DNA from: Salminus brasiliensis
Taxonomy: Eukaryota > Chordata > Actinopteri > Characiformes > Bryconidae
Length of the DNA stretch: 64,000 bases
NCBI RefSeq assembly: GCF_030463535.1
Contig: NC_132881.1
Coordinates: 41,141,973-41,205,972 of the forward strand
Direction: 5' to 3'
The notes beneath the pieces are model-generated. The model was not told the DNA's origin. It worked only from the letters and a program-made list of their open reading frames with translations, and did no database searches. The position numbers were made by a program, and so were the translations under genes. Below are positions 11,311 through 23,300 of the stretch, piece by piece (positions within the stretch are counted from its first letter, which is position 1; each line of letters starts with the position of its first letter).

Positions 11311-14300
11311 CTGCTATCGCAATTAGCTGCTACCCCTCTTCTAATAGACTACTCTTCATAGCTTAACAGACATAGAAGAGTGTGCTGCTAACATCCATTC
11401 AGCTGCAGAAAGCACTGTGTAGCTATAGGCCAAATACCTTTAACATGTTTCTCATCTGCCTGACCACATGCCTTTTAATAAGGCTCATTGAAATTTTAGG
11501 TTTGAGTTTTAACCTAAATGACCTGATTTCTAGGGAGTGTTATGGTAAACCTACATCTGATTTTTTGTGTCTTCTTCAAAATCATGTTTCAAACAATGCA
11601 GTTGTGCTCACACTGGATATGCAGTGTGTTGATTAACACACTCACTGCAATCACATGAACTAAAATATACAGTTGTAGATGTTGTTGTGATCCGACTGTG
11701 CTTCAAATAGGAACAGCAATGGTTATCAATACTGGAGGACACCCTGCCCTGCTCCCAGCACACCTAATCCAGCTAATCAGCTAATTAACAAGCCTTTCCT
11801 CAGCTGAAGTGTGTTGGAGTGAATTAAGCACTAAAATATGCATGGCATGGTTTCCTCCAGCAAAATCAGCCTGTTAAAGGGTTAAATAAACAATGCATCA
11901 CCTCTGTTTCCATTAACTACCTGTCACAGGCCTATCCTAAACCCACAGCACTCTGACTAATTGTTTATTATGCAGCATTCCGATCTAAAAACCTGTGCTT
12001 TTCCAGGCCAATTTATTGGACAGGGCAAAGCAGCCAGAGATTGCAGACCTAGGCAAAAGGGACTTCAGTGAGACCCACAAGGACACAGCTACCCTTAACT
12101 GAAGCCAATTACTTTGTGCCAACCTGCTAAAATAGATATTTGTTAGGTCTGTAAAGCAATCTTGCCATGGTATGGTTTCCAACCATAGATTGTTACAATA
12201 AACTCATGTGGGGCTCACATGGGTGGAATGAGGGCTAGGTGGGTTCCAGGTGGGCATGGGTTCTGAGTGGGTTTGTACATGTGTTGATACTGGTACCCAG
12301 CTTGGCTTCTAAAATGGGCCCCATTGTTAAAGCTCACCTTAATCTCACATAGATCCCATCTAGGCCTAGATCATGTGCAGTGTACAACCCATATGAGGCC
12401 TGAATGCTTACCCCCTCTTGGTCCCATCACTGACCCTGGTGGGCATTCATATGTGAGACTAACATAGAAACCTGAGGACAAAACTTTCTGGTTCCCAGTT
12501 AGGCTACTTATACCCACATGGACATGTTAGCTGGGAACTAGAAGTGTGCTTTATCTCATTTACATACTAATTGCCTTTTTGTCTTAGTAAGGCTGTTCTA
12601 ATTAGCATTAAGCAGATGTGTCGACAGAATGATATGATTTTTCTCTTTTATTGTTGCTTTCATTCATAATGCTTGTAGCAAAGTGGGCTGGAAATGTTGA
12701 TGAAGTTTCTCAGTCTCCCAGCTCCCGTTCTCGCAGTCTGCAAGCTGACTCTTTGGTTCTATTCATTATTTAAGATTTAATTATGCTGCATCAAATCCAT
12801 CTCACAGAATTTAATATTGGATTTCAATTCTGAGGTTCACACAACAGAACTACAGGGACATGTGAAGTTTGGGGTTTTCATCAGTCAAAGGATGCTGTGT
12901 CACATTTGGAATTCAGTCAAGTAAAAAAAAAAAAAAACCACCCATTAAAAACCATGGTCTCTTAAACCTGTTTAAAATGACATTGGTTTCCTCCCTCCAC
13001 ACATCCCATGAACCTGTGTAGTCTCTTTCTGATGGCATATGCTGTATTTTGGCCTTAACTGTGGCAAGACCTAGGATTGTTGGAGACAATTTGAGCTTGA
13101 GCTGAACTTGCTAGGGAGGCCTGACCTGATCTTAAGTGTTCTGAGATCTTTTTATATCCCTACCCAGACTCATCTGCCTCTACAGCCTTATCCTGAAGGC
13201 CCCAGAGAGCTTTTGGATCTCACCATGGTGATCTTCACCACTCACTTCAACAATCAAGAGCAAACCAGACTAAATGTCTGAGGTTTAAATAGTTCCTCCA
13301 GAATCCTGTCTAACCATGTTCTAATCATCCGATTCTAATTTTAGACATTTTAAGTAGTAATAAATGTGGGTTTTAAAAGAAATGTGCAAATTTGAAATTG
13401 AAATTATATTTAACAAATGTTTTTTTAAAGACATTTAAACAGTTTTATGTTGTATGTTTAAAAAGACAAAGGTGTTCATGTCAATTCTATTAGCTATTCA
13501 AGTCAAAGCCAAGCTATGAAAGAAAAACAAAAAGGAAGTGGACCTCAGTGACAAAGGCCTCAATGAAGTGTGCACCAAACTGGGTTCATGCCTGCTGTGA
13601 ATGTACAGCACTTTGCTTCAGAAAGCCAGCACAGCAGAAATGGACATGCATTGCTGAGAGGCGCAGTGTGGTGCATTGCATTAAAAGAAAATTGTGAATT
13701 GCTTGTCTGGTTTGATGTATAGAGTGCTTGTCCCCCGGCCTGTCAGTGCAGAGGGAGTGCTCCAGCAACCCTTTCCTCCACCCTGTGTGAAAGCGGCTGT
13801 TAGCTTTTTCTTTTTGCCAGGCATGTCATTTTGCCTAAAGCACTCAGAGACAGTCACATGACCTGGGATAACTAGCATTAGCATGCACACTGGGCATGGG
13901 CCATGCACATAATTAATGCTCAGTTTAGCTTTATTAATGCTATCTCTGCCTACACCCTGCAAGTTTTGCCTACAGAACACAGATATATTAGGCTTCCAGT
14001 GCATGAGCAGATCTGTTGCACTCGTAAAGTGAGCATGGCAGTTATGCGGTTAAAGGGGTTACATCACTGATCCCTTCACAGAAAGCACATATGCAAATAT
14101 CTTAAAACATTCAAAATAAAGTTTTTGAGAGCTGCTTTACTTTACTGCAGCTCCGTTGCAGTAAAGCCATTGGCTTGCCCACTGGGGGTCTTTTTCATGT
14201 ATTTTTAATGTTATTTATTTTTCTTTTTTTCTTTCTTTTACTAATTACTGATCATGTAAAGCTGCTTTGTGGCAACAACAGTTGTAAAAAGTGCTATACA

Positions 14301-15690
14301 AATCAATTTGACTTGACTTTTTGACATTTGCATGCTTTTAAAAATCTGCTGACATCATGGAAAAATGATATCTTTAATATTTATACAGATTTACAATTTC
14401 AAAATAGCAAAATAGGAAAAAAACCCAAAGCTAGAATGTGAAATCCCTGCAAGGTACTTAGTAACACCTCATTTAACAAGTATCACAGCTTGCAAACACT
14501 TTCTGTAGCAGCTTGTCTGTGGGGTTTTCCTCCATTCTTCCTTGCAAAAAGTCACTTGCCATAACCTTTAAGAGCCAGGTGTGGTCTGACTTGGGGTGTA
14601 CGTCCATTTGGCTGCACACGCCTGTGTTGACAATTCACTGCCAAGATAGCAACGAGCGTCTGACTGTTGACGTCTGCCTAGGTTGTTTTCAGTAAGTGCC
14701 GCAACTGTGTTTTCCGTTGCCAAGATTTACCTGAACACACCTCATTTTGAGACCACCACACCCACCGACGTAGATATATTCGCAAGCATTGTTGCACTCT
14801 TAGAAGGTGTGAAAATGGACTGTTGGCGGGTTGTAAGATAGCAATGAGCATCGCAACGTGTCTTGTGGAGGGTATAAGATAGGGCCCAGAGTATTTATAA
14901 AGATTTGAAAATTGCAGCTAATGGGTTCTGCTCACAGTGGAGGCTTAAGAGTTGTTGATTTATATACCAACAACTGAAGCATATCCAGAATGAATGCATG
15001 CAACAAAATGACGAACTATTAGCCATAAACTATATTGTTTAAGCTCACTTGCTTGCACAATTAACAAGGAACAGTTCACTAGTTCCTCCATATTTGTGCA
15101 ATGTGAACGTAAAATTTCTCCTACATTACACACATCATGAATCTTTTCAAGAACCCACCCAAGTGTATCTTGTAAATCCTTATCAGTGGTGTTAAACTAT
15201 TCATGAAATACTTGCTGCTCTTCAATAGCGCAGGCACCCAGCCCAGCCCATGGCATGCCTGTGTGAGGCTGGCTCTGTGCCCAGCGCACCGCCATCAGGG
15301 CCGAGTCTACAGGAGCCCTATACCTTATTTTTTGCCTATTAAAAACGCTGCCATGGACTCACTGATTATATTCTGGAGCCTTTCATCCAACCTTGGCTGC
15401 CAGATGAAAATGAACAAGCAGGCCAGGAATGCAGACAGGCCATCAGTCATCCTCCTAGTTCTCAAAGGCCCATTAGACCGTCCACAATTTCACTCCGTCC
15501 CAGTAAAATCATAGCAGCTATTCGTTGTTGTGACTTGTTACTGGTGTGTTGAGAGTAGGAGTGGGCAAAATGCTCATTTTTCATGATAAGGACATCTTAC
15601 TGTCACATCACCCACCTGTGGTTGGGAGCTGAGGCAGTGAAAATGAGGACTGTGTGAGGGCCTGCGGGAACTGGGGTGGAAAACCCAATT
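11311..15690. other. Intergenic DNA with scattered repeat fragments
   Basis: At 11715-11860 there is a short palindrome-like repeat (gctaatcagctaattaacaa core) that recurs diverged in this window. At 12190-12550 there is a gtggg-rich degenerate repeat related to 44756-44900. At 14236-14322 an L2-like 3' tail reads gtaaagctgctttgtgg to cttgacttt. No gene is recognised. Confidence 0.45.
14236..14322 (+). repeat. LINE L2-like 3' tail
   Basis: The motif gtaaagctgctttgtggcaa, then agtgctatacaaatcaat and a ttgact tail, is the usual 3' end of a fish L2-like retroelement. Similar tails occur at 42687-42736 and 59598-59630. Confidence 0.55.
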
Positions 15691-15697
15691 AACAGTT

Positions 15698-15699
<2 letters not shown>

Positions 15700-15736
<37 letters not shown>
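15700..15736. repeat. TG microsatellite
   Basis: About eighteen TG units. Confidence 0.95.
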
Positions 15737-15738
<2 letters not shown>

Positions 15739-16152
15739 CCTTACATCTCTTCTACAAGTGAAAATGTAAACTGTTTTAGTGCAGACTGTATCATGACCAA
15801 CTTGGCCAACAAGCATGGTCATAGTGGTTGACCTGCTTTGTCAGGTTGGGTTTCCTATGCTGATCTAGAGCTATGCTGGTCTACCTTGAGCTCTCAGCAG
15901 CGTAGGGGTGTTGGAGAATTGGTGGAATTCCCCTTTAAGGGGGCAGGTTTGTTATTCAGCTTCATGGGTTGCTGGATATCCTCTAGTCCATCGTCTAAAC
16001 GGCCGTCTGTCTTGAAATGTGGTTATTCAGTAGAAGCCATGCAGTTAGATCTCCTCCTCTCCTCGACAGTTATGTTCCGTTCCCCGAGAGGAGGAGCGAG
16101 TTCGTCACAGGAAAGGAACTGAGGAGCCTAGCGGCACATCTCTACACACCCA

Positions 16153-16189
<37 letters not shown>

Positions 16190-16316
16190 TGGCTGAGCGA
16201 ACACGGAGATGAGCTCTGTGGAGTAGTGGAGAGCACAAATGGCCACTGCTGTGTGAATTCCTGCTGAAACTACTCTAACTATGCCGTAGGGAGTTCTCCA
16301 GGTTTTTTTTGCAGTC
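15737..16316 (+). promoter_or_regulatory. Presumed mcub promoter and 5' UTR region
   Basis: This lies directly upstream of the mcub start codon and is locally richer in CpG (for example around 16080-16110) than the surrounding DNA. A TG run occupies 16156-16186. An upstream ATG at 16281 opens a two-codon frame (Met-Pro-stop) 36 bases before the main start. The sequence ttttttttgcag just before 16315 could be a 3' splice site, so the start may lie in the second transcribed exon. No TATA box is obvious. Confidence 0.35.
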
Positions 16317-16391
16317 ATGGCTTCTTTGAGGGTGCTCAGCAGGCTGGCTGGACTGAGCCGCTTCAGGGGCAGCGCGACTCTGCAGCTGAAG
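16317..16391 (+). CDS. mcub: mcub exon 1 (targeting peptide)
   Basis: Encodes residues 1-25, starting [12 protein letters not shown], with several Arg and no acidic residue. The donor is AAG|gtaagt, phase 0. The ATG context (gcagtcATGG) has G at +4 but a pyrimidine (T) rather than a purine at -3. The next coding exon is 23.6 kb away, so this exon is the least certain of the eight, although the phase fits. Confidence 0.8.
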
Positions 16392-16940
16392 GTAAGTAAG
16401 CCGGACTGAGTTGAGTTTAAGCGCGGTACCATCTAACACTACGACCTCTACGTGGGAAATACCCGAGACTCTCGTTTCTGAACAGTAGTTCTGAGTAATG
16501 GGTGTAATGTCTTCTAGTTTGTGCCTTTTTTGTGAAGCTCGTCAACAAAACAGTGCAGCGTTTCCTGCTTTGGCTCAGTGGTGCAGTCAGTGTGTCTGTC
16601 TGTCTCTCTGTCTGTCTCTCTGTCTGTCTGTCTCTCTGTCTGTCTCTCTGTCAGGACGGGTAAACTTGTTCATTACTGAAAAGAACTGAAAATGCTCAAA
16701 CTACACGACTCCTTGTTTCCAGAGCTGACCGGGGTGTAGGGGTGTAGTCCTGTTGTCCTGAAGGCTGTTAAACTAGTTATCCGGCCTCTCCTGTTTTTAC
16801 AGTAATGGTGAAGGTGGACTGCTGGCCTCCAAATTTCTCCTGGAATTTCTTAATCTTGACGGGGAAGCTTAGTTCCTGTTCTGAGCAGAAGCAAGAACTT
16901 CACCCTTACAGGGGTTCTTCAGTGGAAACATAATTAACAG

Positions 16941-16980
<40 letters not shown>

Positions 16981-17220
16981 TTTCTTCACAGGTCACTTCA
17001 ACTATGAGAGACAAAATGAGAAAAGAAAATCCAGTAAATCACATTGTAGAATTTTTAAAGAATTTATTTGTAAATTATGGCGAAAAATACATATTTATGT
17101 ATATATGACTTATTTGAACATAATGATTGGATATTGGCTGATATATATCATAATTAATCAGCCAATACCACCAATCAAGTTTTGAACAGTTGCCATAATG
17201 AGACATTCTATATGTTTATA

Positions 17221-17252
<32 letters not shown>

Positions 17253-17307
17253 GCATATGAATGTATATGTAAAGTACATGTGTGTGTAAAGTACATGTGT
17301 GTGTGTG

Positions 17308-17376
<69 letters not shown>

Positions 17377-20300
17377 TATGTGTGTGTGTGTATTCAAATG
17401 ATGATTGGATATTGGCTGATATATATCATAATCAATCAGCCAATACCACCAATCAAGTTTTGAACAGTTGCTATAATGAGACATTCTATATGTTTATATA
17501 GACAGACACACACACACATATATGCATATGAATGTATATGTAAAGTACATGTGTGTATATAAATATATATACATATATATGTGTGTGTGTATTCAAATGA
17601 TGATTGGATGTTGGCTGATATATATCGTAATCAATCAGCCAATACCAATCCAGTCAAGTTTTGGACAGTTTCTATATTGAGACATTCTGGAATTCTAATG
17701 CAGTTCATTTTATTCTAATTACAACTTTAGTACTATTTCTCATCACAGCTTTGTCATTATACCAACAACAAGGTTGTACAGTATGACAAAACACAATTCT
17801 GGTGCAAAGACAATAAACAGAAGCACTAGTGGAAGGACAGCAGATGCATAGACAAACTTGAGTGCAGTGCAGACTACAGCTGGGCGATATGGTAAAAAAA
17901 AATACTGCATCGCGATATTGATTGACCATTTTCCCGATATGTATTATAATGCATGTAATGACAGTCAAAATACATCAGTAGCGATAGATTCTTAAAAACT
18001 ACTATTCAGATACTCTCTTATTCTGAGTACTGTGATTACTGTGATACTTCATCCAATTAAACCAGTCTAATTACACTGTTTGTAATGAATCTTGCAGCTG
18101 ATCAGTGTTTATTAAGTGCTGACAATGTCCTTGATATACTTAGAAAAGCATATTGCGATAAAATATCATCATATTGCCCAGCACTAGTGCAACCTGTATT
18201 AAGCAATAACTATACAGGCCTTTGTCAGTTTTGCAGTGTAGGTGTTTTATCAGTGATATCAGCAGTGGAAGGAGGTAATCAGGTCAGGTGTGTTTAAGAT
18301 CATCACATTAGTTATTAGCAAAGTGTACAGTGCAAGGGAATGAGCATGGTTGAGTATTGCAGCTTTGAGTTTTAGAGAATTAGAGAGCTCAGAGTGCAGT
18401 GAGCATATGTCTGTGTGTTTTATGTTTTTGTGGGTGCTGCTGGTGTGACAAGTTTAACAGCTTGTGGGTAAAAACTGTTCTTGAGTCTGGTGTTTCTGGC
18501 TCAGATGTTCTGCTGCCTCTTTTCAGATGGCAGATGGCCTATGCATTCGGTAGCGGTGAAGCTGCTGTACCAGGCCGTAAAGCAGGATATTACAATGCTC
18601 TCCATGTGGACTTGTAAAAGTTGATGTGGAGCTGTTGTGGCAGGATGTTCTCAGGAGGAAGTGGAGGCGTTGTTGGGCCTTTTTCTCAGTGCATAATGTG
18701 TTAAGGCAGTGGTTCCCAAACCATTTACAAGGCATACTTGTATTTCAGTAATGTTGCACAGATAGGAGAGTAGAGTTTAGGAGCCTTACCCAAGTACTCT
18801 TATCGGTGTACTGTGGTGTGCTTGCCAGCCAGGGAATTAAACAGCAGTCTTACATGGGAAAAGCAGGTGTCATTACACACTGTGATACATCAGCCCCTGT
18901 CACCCTATCAACCCTTGTCCTGTAGGACCCCTTTGCCCTGCACATTATTGTGTTTACCCTACTCCCAACACCCTTCCCGAGTTACGAGTGGGGTGCTAGA
19001 GCAGTAAGACACTAAAATTTGCAGGGCAGAGGGTCCTCCAGGACTGGAGTTAAGTACCACTGTGTTAAGGGACCAGCACCGACTCCTTGGTTTCGCTGAC
19101 ATTGAGGGAAAGTATAGTTATACATAGAGATGCACCGATTCGATATTAGGAACGGATATTGGTCCCGATATTAACAAAATTAGCTCGATCAGGTATCGGA
19201 TAATCCATTAATCCATGGAACTGATCCTTTCACTTTAATTTGTTGGTGTGAGACTGCACTAAATGTTTATTTGTTTGCAATTTTTGATTGTCACTTGTAT
19301 GTTTGACCAAAGTATGTATACTTTACAGCAATGTTTTTCCAAGATAAAGAGGAAAAGAAGCAAAAGGTCACCTTATTCATTTGTATTTCATCACAGTGCA
19401 TCTTATACTATCTGTTAAGCATTATAAGGAAATACATCCATGTTCTAGAGTCTTTTCTCCTAAACATTTCTTTACCGCAACACATGATTACCAAGACAAA
19501 AAGCTTTCTGCACTTTGCCACATTGCACACTGTTAAACCTTCTGTTAAACGTTCCTCAAGGAGATTTTTGAAGTTCTGCAGGAACCTTCAAAAAAACATT
19601 CTTTAGAAGAAAAAGATTCCTTGAAGTTTCTAAGAAACCTTTACTTTTAGCAGTGGCATATAAAATATCTCATCATGACATAATTAAAACAAAAATGGCT
19701 AGTTTATTTTTCAAGATGGTAAAAAGAGCCCCCTATTTGAAGCATCACTCATCTGTCCTTCATATTGTACCAAACTTTTGTATTGGGCTGTTTTTAATTG
19801 AAGCACTTAATTTGACATGAGCTTGGAAAAAGTAGTTCACGGTGCTCATACTACTCAACTTTCTGTCTGTTTTTCTTCTGGTATTCTCCCAAAGCGTTTA
19901 CACCTGGCTTTTCATGCGGTCAAGTAAATTCTGATCGTGATCCAATCACTGAAAGTGCATGTTGGCACGAAGTGTAAATAGCCTCAAAGACTCCTGAACT
20001 GGCCAGTGTTTCAACAGGAAAAGAGACATCTGCGATAAGGCCTGTGGGAAAGATATCAGTAAACAGGGTTGGAAATTGTGGTGGAATGATCACATTCAGT
20101 GAGTGTGACGCTTGTACATTGGTGTGTTGGGAAATACAAAAGAGCAGCTGTCCTTTAGGTGACTGAGAGTGTCGGTGCAGGACGTGATCAGACTGCCAGC
20201 AAGAGCTGTAGATCCGCATTTGCATAGGGATGTCAAATTATAACCATCACTTATACAGTTTCAAAACCACCCGTCCTCATGAAAACAGAGGACGGAAAAT

Positions 20301-23300
20301 CCTCCACCCTGGAGAGCAGCTTCAAAAAAAGCTCTACACCTAAAGCATAGTGTTTGTTAGGGCTTTGTGTTGGCAAGAACCGGGTGTTACAATGCATACA
20401 GATCTGGAAAAGATTAAGAGACCACCCTACATTATCAGTTTCTCTGGTTTTACTATTTATATGCAGTGTGTTCAGGGATATTAACATCTGTGTTGTATTT
20501 CATAAAATTCCAAATTAAAATATTGCTATTTAAAGCATTTATTTGCAGAAATGACAACTGCTGAAAAACAACTGTTCAAATAATGCAAAGAAATTATTGT
20601 AATAATTACAATGCCAATAAGTTATCATTTAAATTTAAACAACACAGTACTAATATTTTAACGTTGAAAGTATTCAAAAATCACTATGGTGAAATTACCT
20701 TGACGGCCAATCACAGCTTTCATGTCTTGGCAGGCTCTCCACTTGTCTTCCACATTGCTGTTCACATTGACTTTATGCCATTCATAGTCAAAATGAATGA
20801 AATGCCTGGAATAAAATGGCTTTCATACACGTAGAGATGCAAATTTAAGAAATAAAAAGGAAGTAGTCTCTTAATTTTTTCCTGGGCTCTATCAAATACA
20901 GGGCTCCCAATTCAGTATATTGCGATACTGTAATCAAGACCATGTATAGCGTGTTTTTTTTTTTTTTTGTTTGTTTTTTTTTAATACAGTCACAGCTTAA
21001 AAAAAAAAACCTGAGTAAAAGAAAAATTTACTCTTTATCCAATCAGAACAGTGACCTAGTACACCTCTGAAATCTAGTGGCCTAAGTTTAAACACAACAC
21101 AAAGTGAACCTCCTGCCACCAATCTCTGCATGTATTAACTATTAATGCACTAACACTGAAAGCTTGAGAATTGATACAATACACAATATCACAATACTTT
21201 GATATCTTAATATCTTCTTACATCCCTAGTACTGATGTGGCCGGAAGGTCAAAATGTCTTGGGTCCTGTGTTTTTAAGTGTTTTTTATTAAGTATCAATA
21301 TCTGTGTTGGGGATTAGCAGCTCAGATGACTGGTAAGCAGAGTTTAGCTGTGCAGTTTAGACTTCTCTTCATCTAGTAGTGTTTATTGTATTTGCTACAC
21401 AGCTGAAAAGCAGACCCAGCTGAAAAGCAGCTATTTTTAACTCATTTGCATCAGTTTTACAGTTACAGTGTTGACCTCACCATTCACCATGGTTTCATCA
21501 TGTTTCTGCTGTGGATGTTCTCTAGATGCTCAAACACACAGTCGCCACAGCAAATCTTTTTTTAAATTTATTTTAAGCCAGTAAATCGATAATAAGATTT
21601 GCAGTCAGCGTTTTTTATTATCAGTGCCGTTGATGATGTTAATGATTAGTTGCAGCTCTTAGTCAAATGCTCTGGTTTCACGTTCACAAGTTTAAACGCC
21701 TATGAGTGAATTTGGATCAATGTGTAGACCGTGTTCTCCACCACCATCCTTAAAACAGCAGTTACTCTAGTACAGTTCCAGAGACTATAGAATCTGTGCC
21801 ATAGAAACACTGGAGATCTTCTGGTAGCACACGATGGAACAACTGAGACACCTTATTACTGAGCTACTTTATGATGTTCATCCATTCATCTCCTTATCTG
21901 CTTCTACCTGGTCAGGGTTGCAGTGGTCCTGAGCCTACCCAGAATCATTGGATAGGCTCTAGGGATAACCAGTCCATTGCAGACTTTGGCTAAGTTCAAA
22001 CATCGGGTAAAAGTGCCCAATATCAATTTGTGATCATGTGTGACACAGATGTTCTCAAGGGCAAAATAAATATAAACTATAGACAGCCATCCATGAACCT
22101 CAGGCTTGCAGACAGAAAGCGGTGAGAATATTGGGCGTCCTCTACTGCTGACCATTTCCGTTATCTGCACACAAACATGCGGTTTTCCTATTCACTGTTT
22201 ATCTGTGCGAGACAGGCTGGATGAGTCACTGAAATGAAGTCAGTCTTGTCAGCTGTTTCGAGTCATGATGGAGGGAGAGATAAGAGTGGAGCTGATAACA
22301 CTTTTCTATTTTGGGGCTGCTTTAACTGACCCTGTCTGTCTCCAAGGAGCAGACCATTAAAGGGGCATGAGCGTGGGCATGTTAGACAAGGAATGTATTA
22401 GGCCTTATATAAAGGCCAATTATGAGAACGCAATGTAAGTGTGTCTGGGTTCAGTCTGATCCCGCTGGCAAAATGTGTGTTTTGGATTCGATGAGTTTAT
22501 ATTAATACAACAGGGTGGTGTTTTGATTACAGCAGTGAGACGATATGAGCAGAAAATGGGAGAACCGGGTATACGATATGATGCGTATCACAATACAGGG
22601 GTTACAAATCAGTATATTTTTAACTATTGCATTTAAAAAATTATTTATCAGTTTAGTTCTTATCCAATCTGAACAGTGACATCTGAAGAGTACAACACTG
22701 CTATGTAGCGGTCAGGAACCACTCTCTGCCTCCTAGAGGGGTATAAGCCCCCCCCAGCACTGAGCTGTGGAGCAGTGGAACTGTGCTGTTTGTAATGATT
22801 GTGTCTTATCCATTACTTTAGGACGAGTTGGGGAGATTGTGATGGGGTGAATATAACTTCATTTTGTTAGATCCAGCTATTTAGATAGCAGTGTCATTCT
22901 GAGAATTGAATTGTAATGTTTAACAGCAGGAGCAGGGGAGAGCCTAGAACTGGTCAGAATAGCCCATTTAGCTTGAGCGCCTGAGCAGACGCAGTCATTT
23001 CACACGCATTAAAAGCAGTGCGCACAGGACAGTTTTCTTTAATGCCAAAGCAGTGCTTTTCCTGTAAGGCTCCAACACAAGGTTTCTGCAGGATGCTGTA
23101 ATCATTAACTCGTAAAATATGGATCATGCACTATATGTCCAAATGTTTGTGGACACCCCTTCTAATGAATGCATTCAGCTACTTTAAGTAGCACCCATTG
23201 CCGCCACAGATGTGTAAATGCGCTCACTCACAGGTTGTCTAGTCCCTGTTGAGAAGTATCGCCAATAGAATAGGACTCTCTGGAGCAGATAAACATGAAC

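Noticed and set aside
13681-14004. 107-codon - strand frame
   Set aside because: No family motif, and no exon signals that would link it to a gene.
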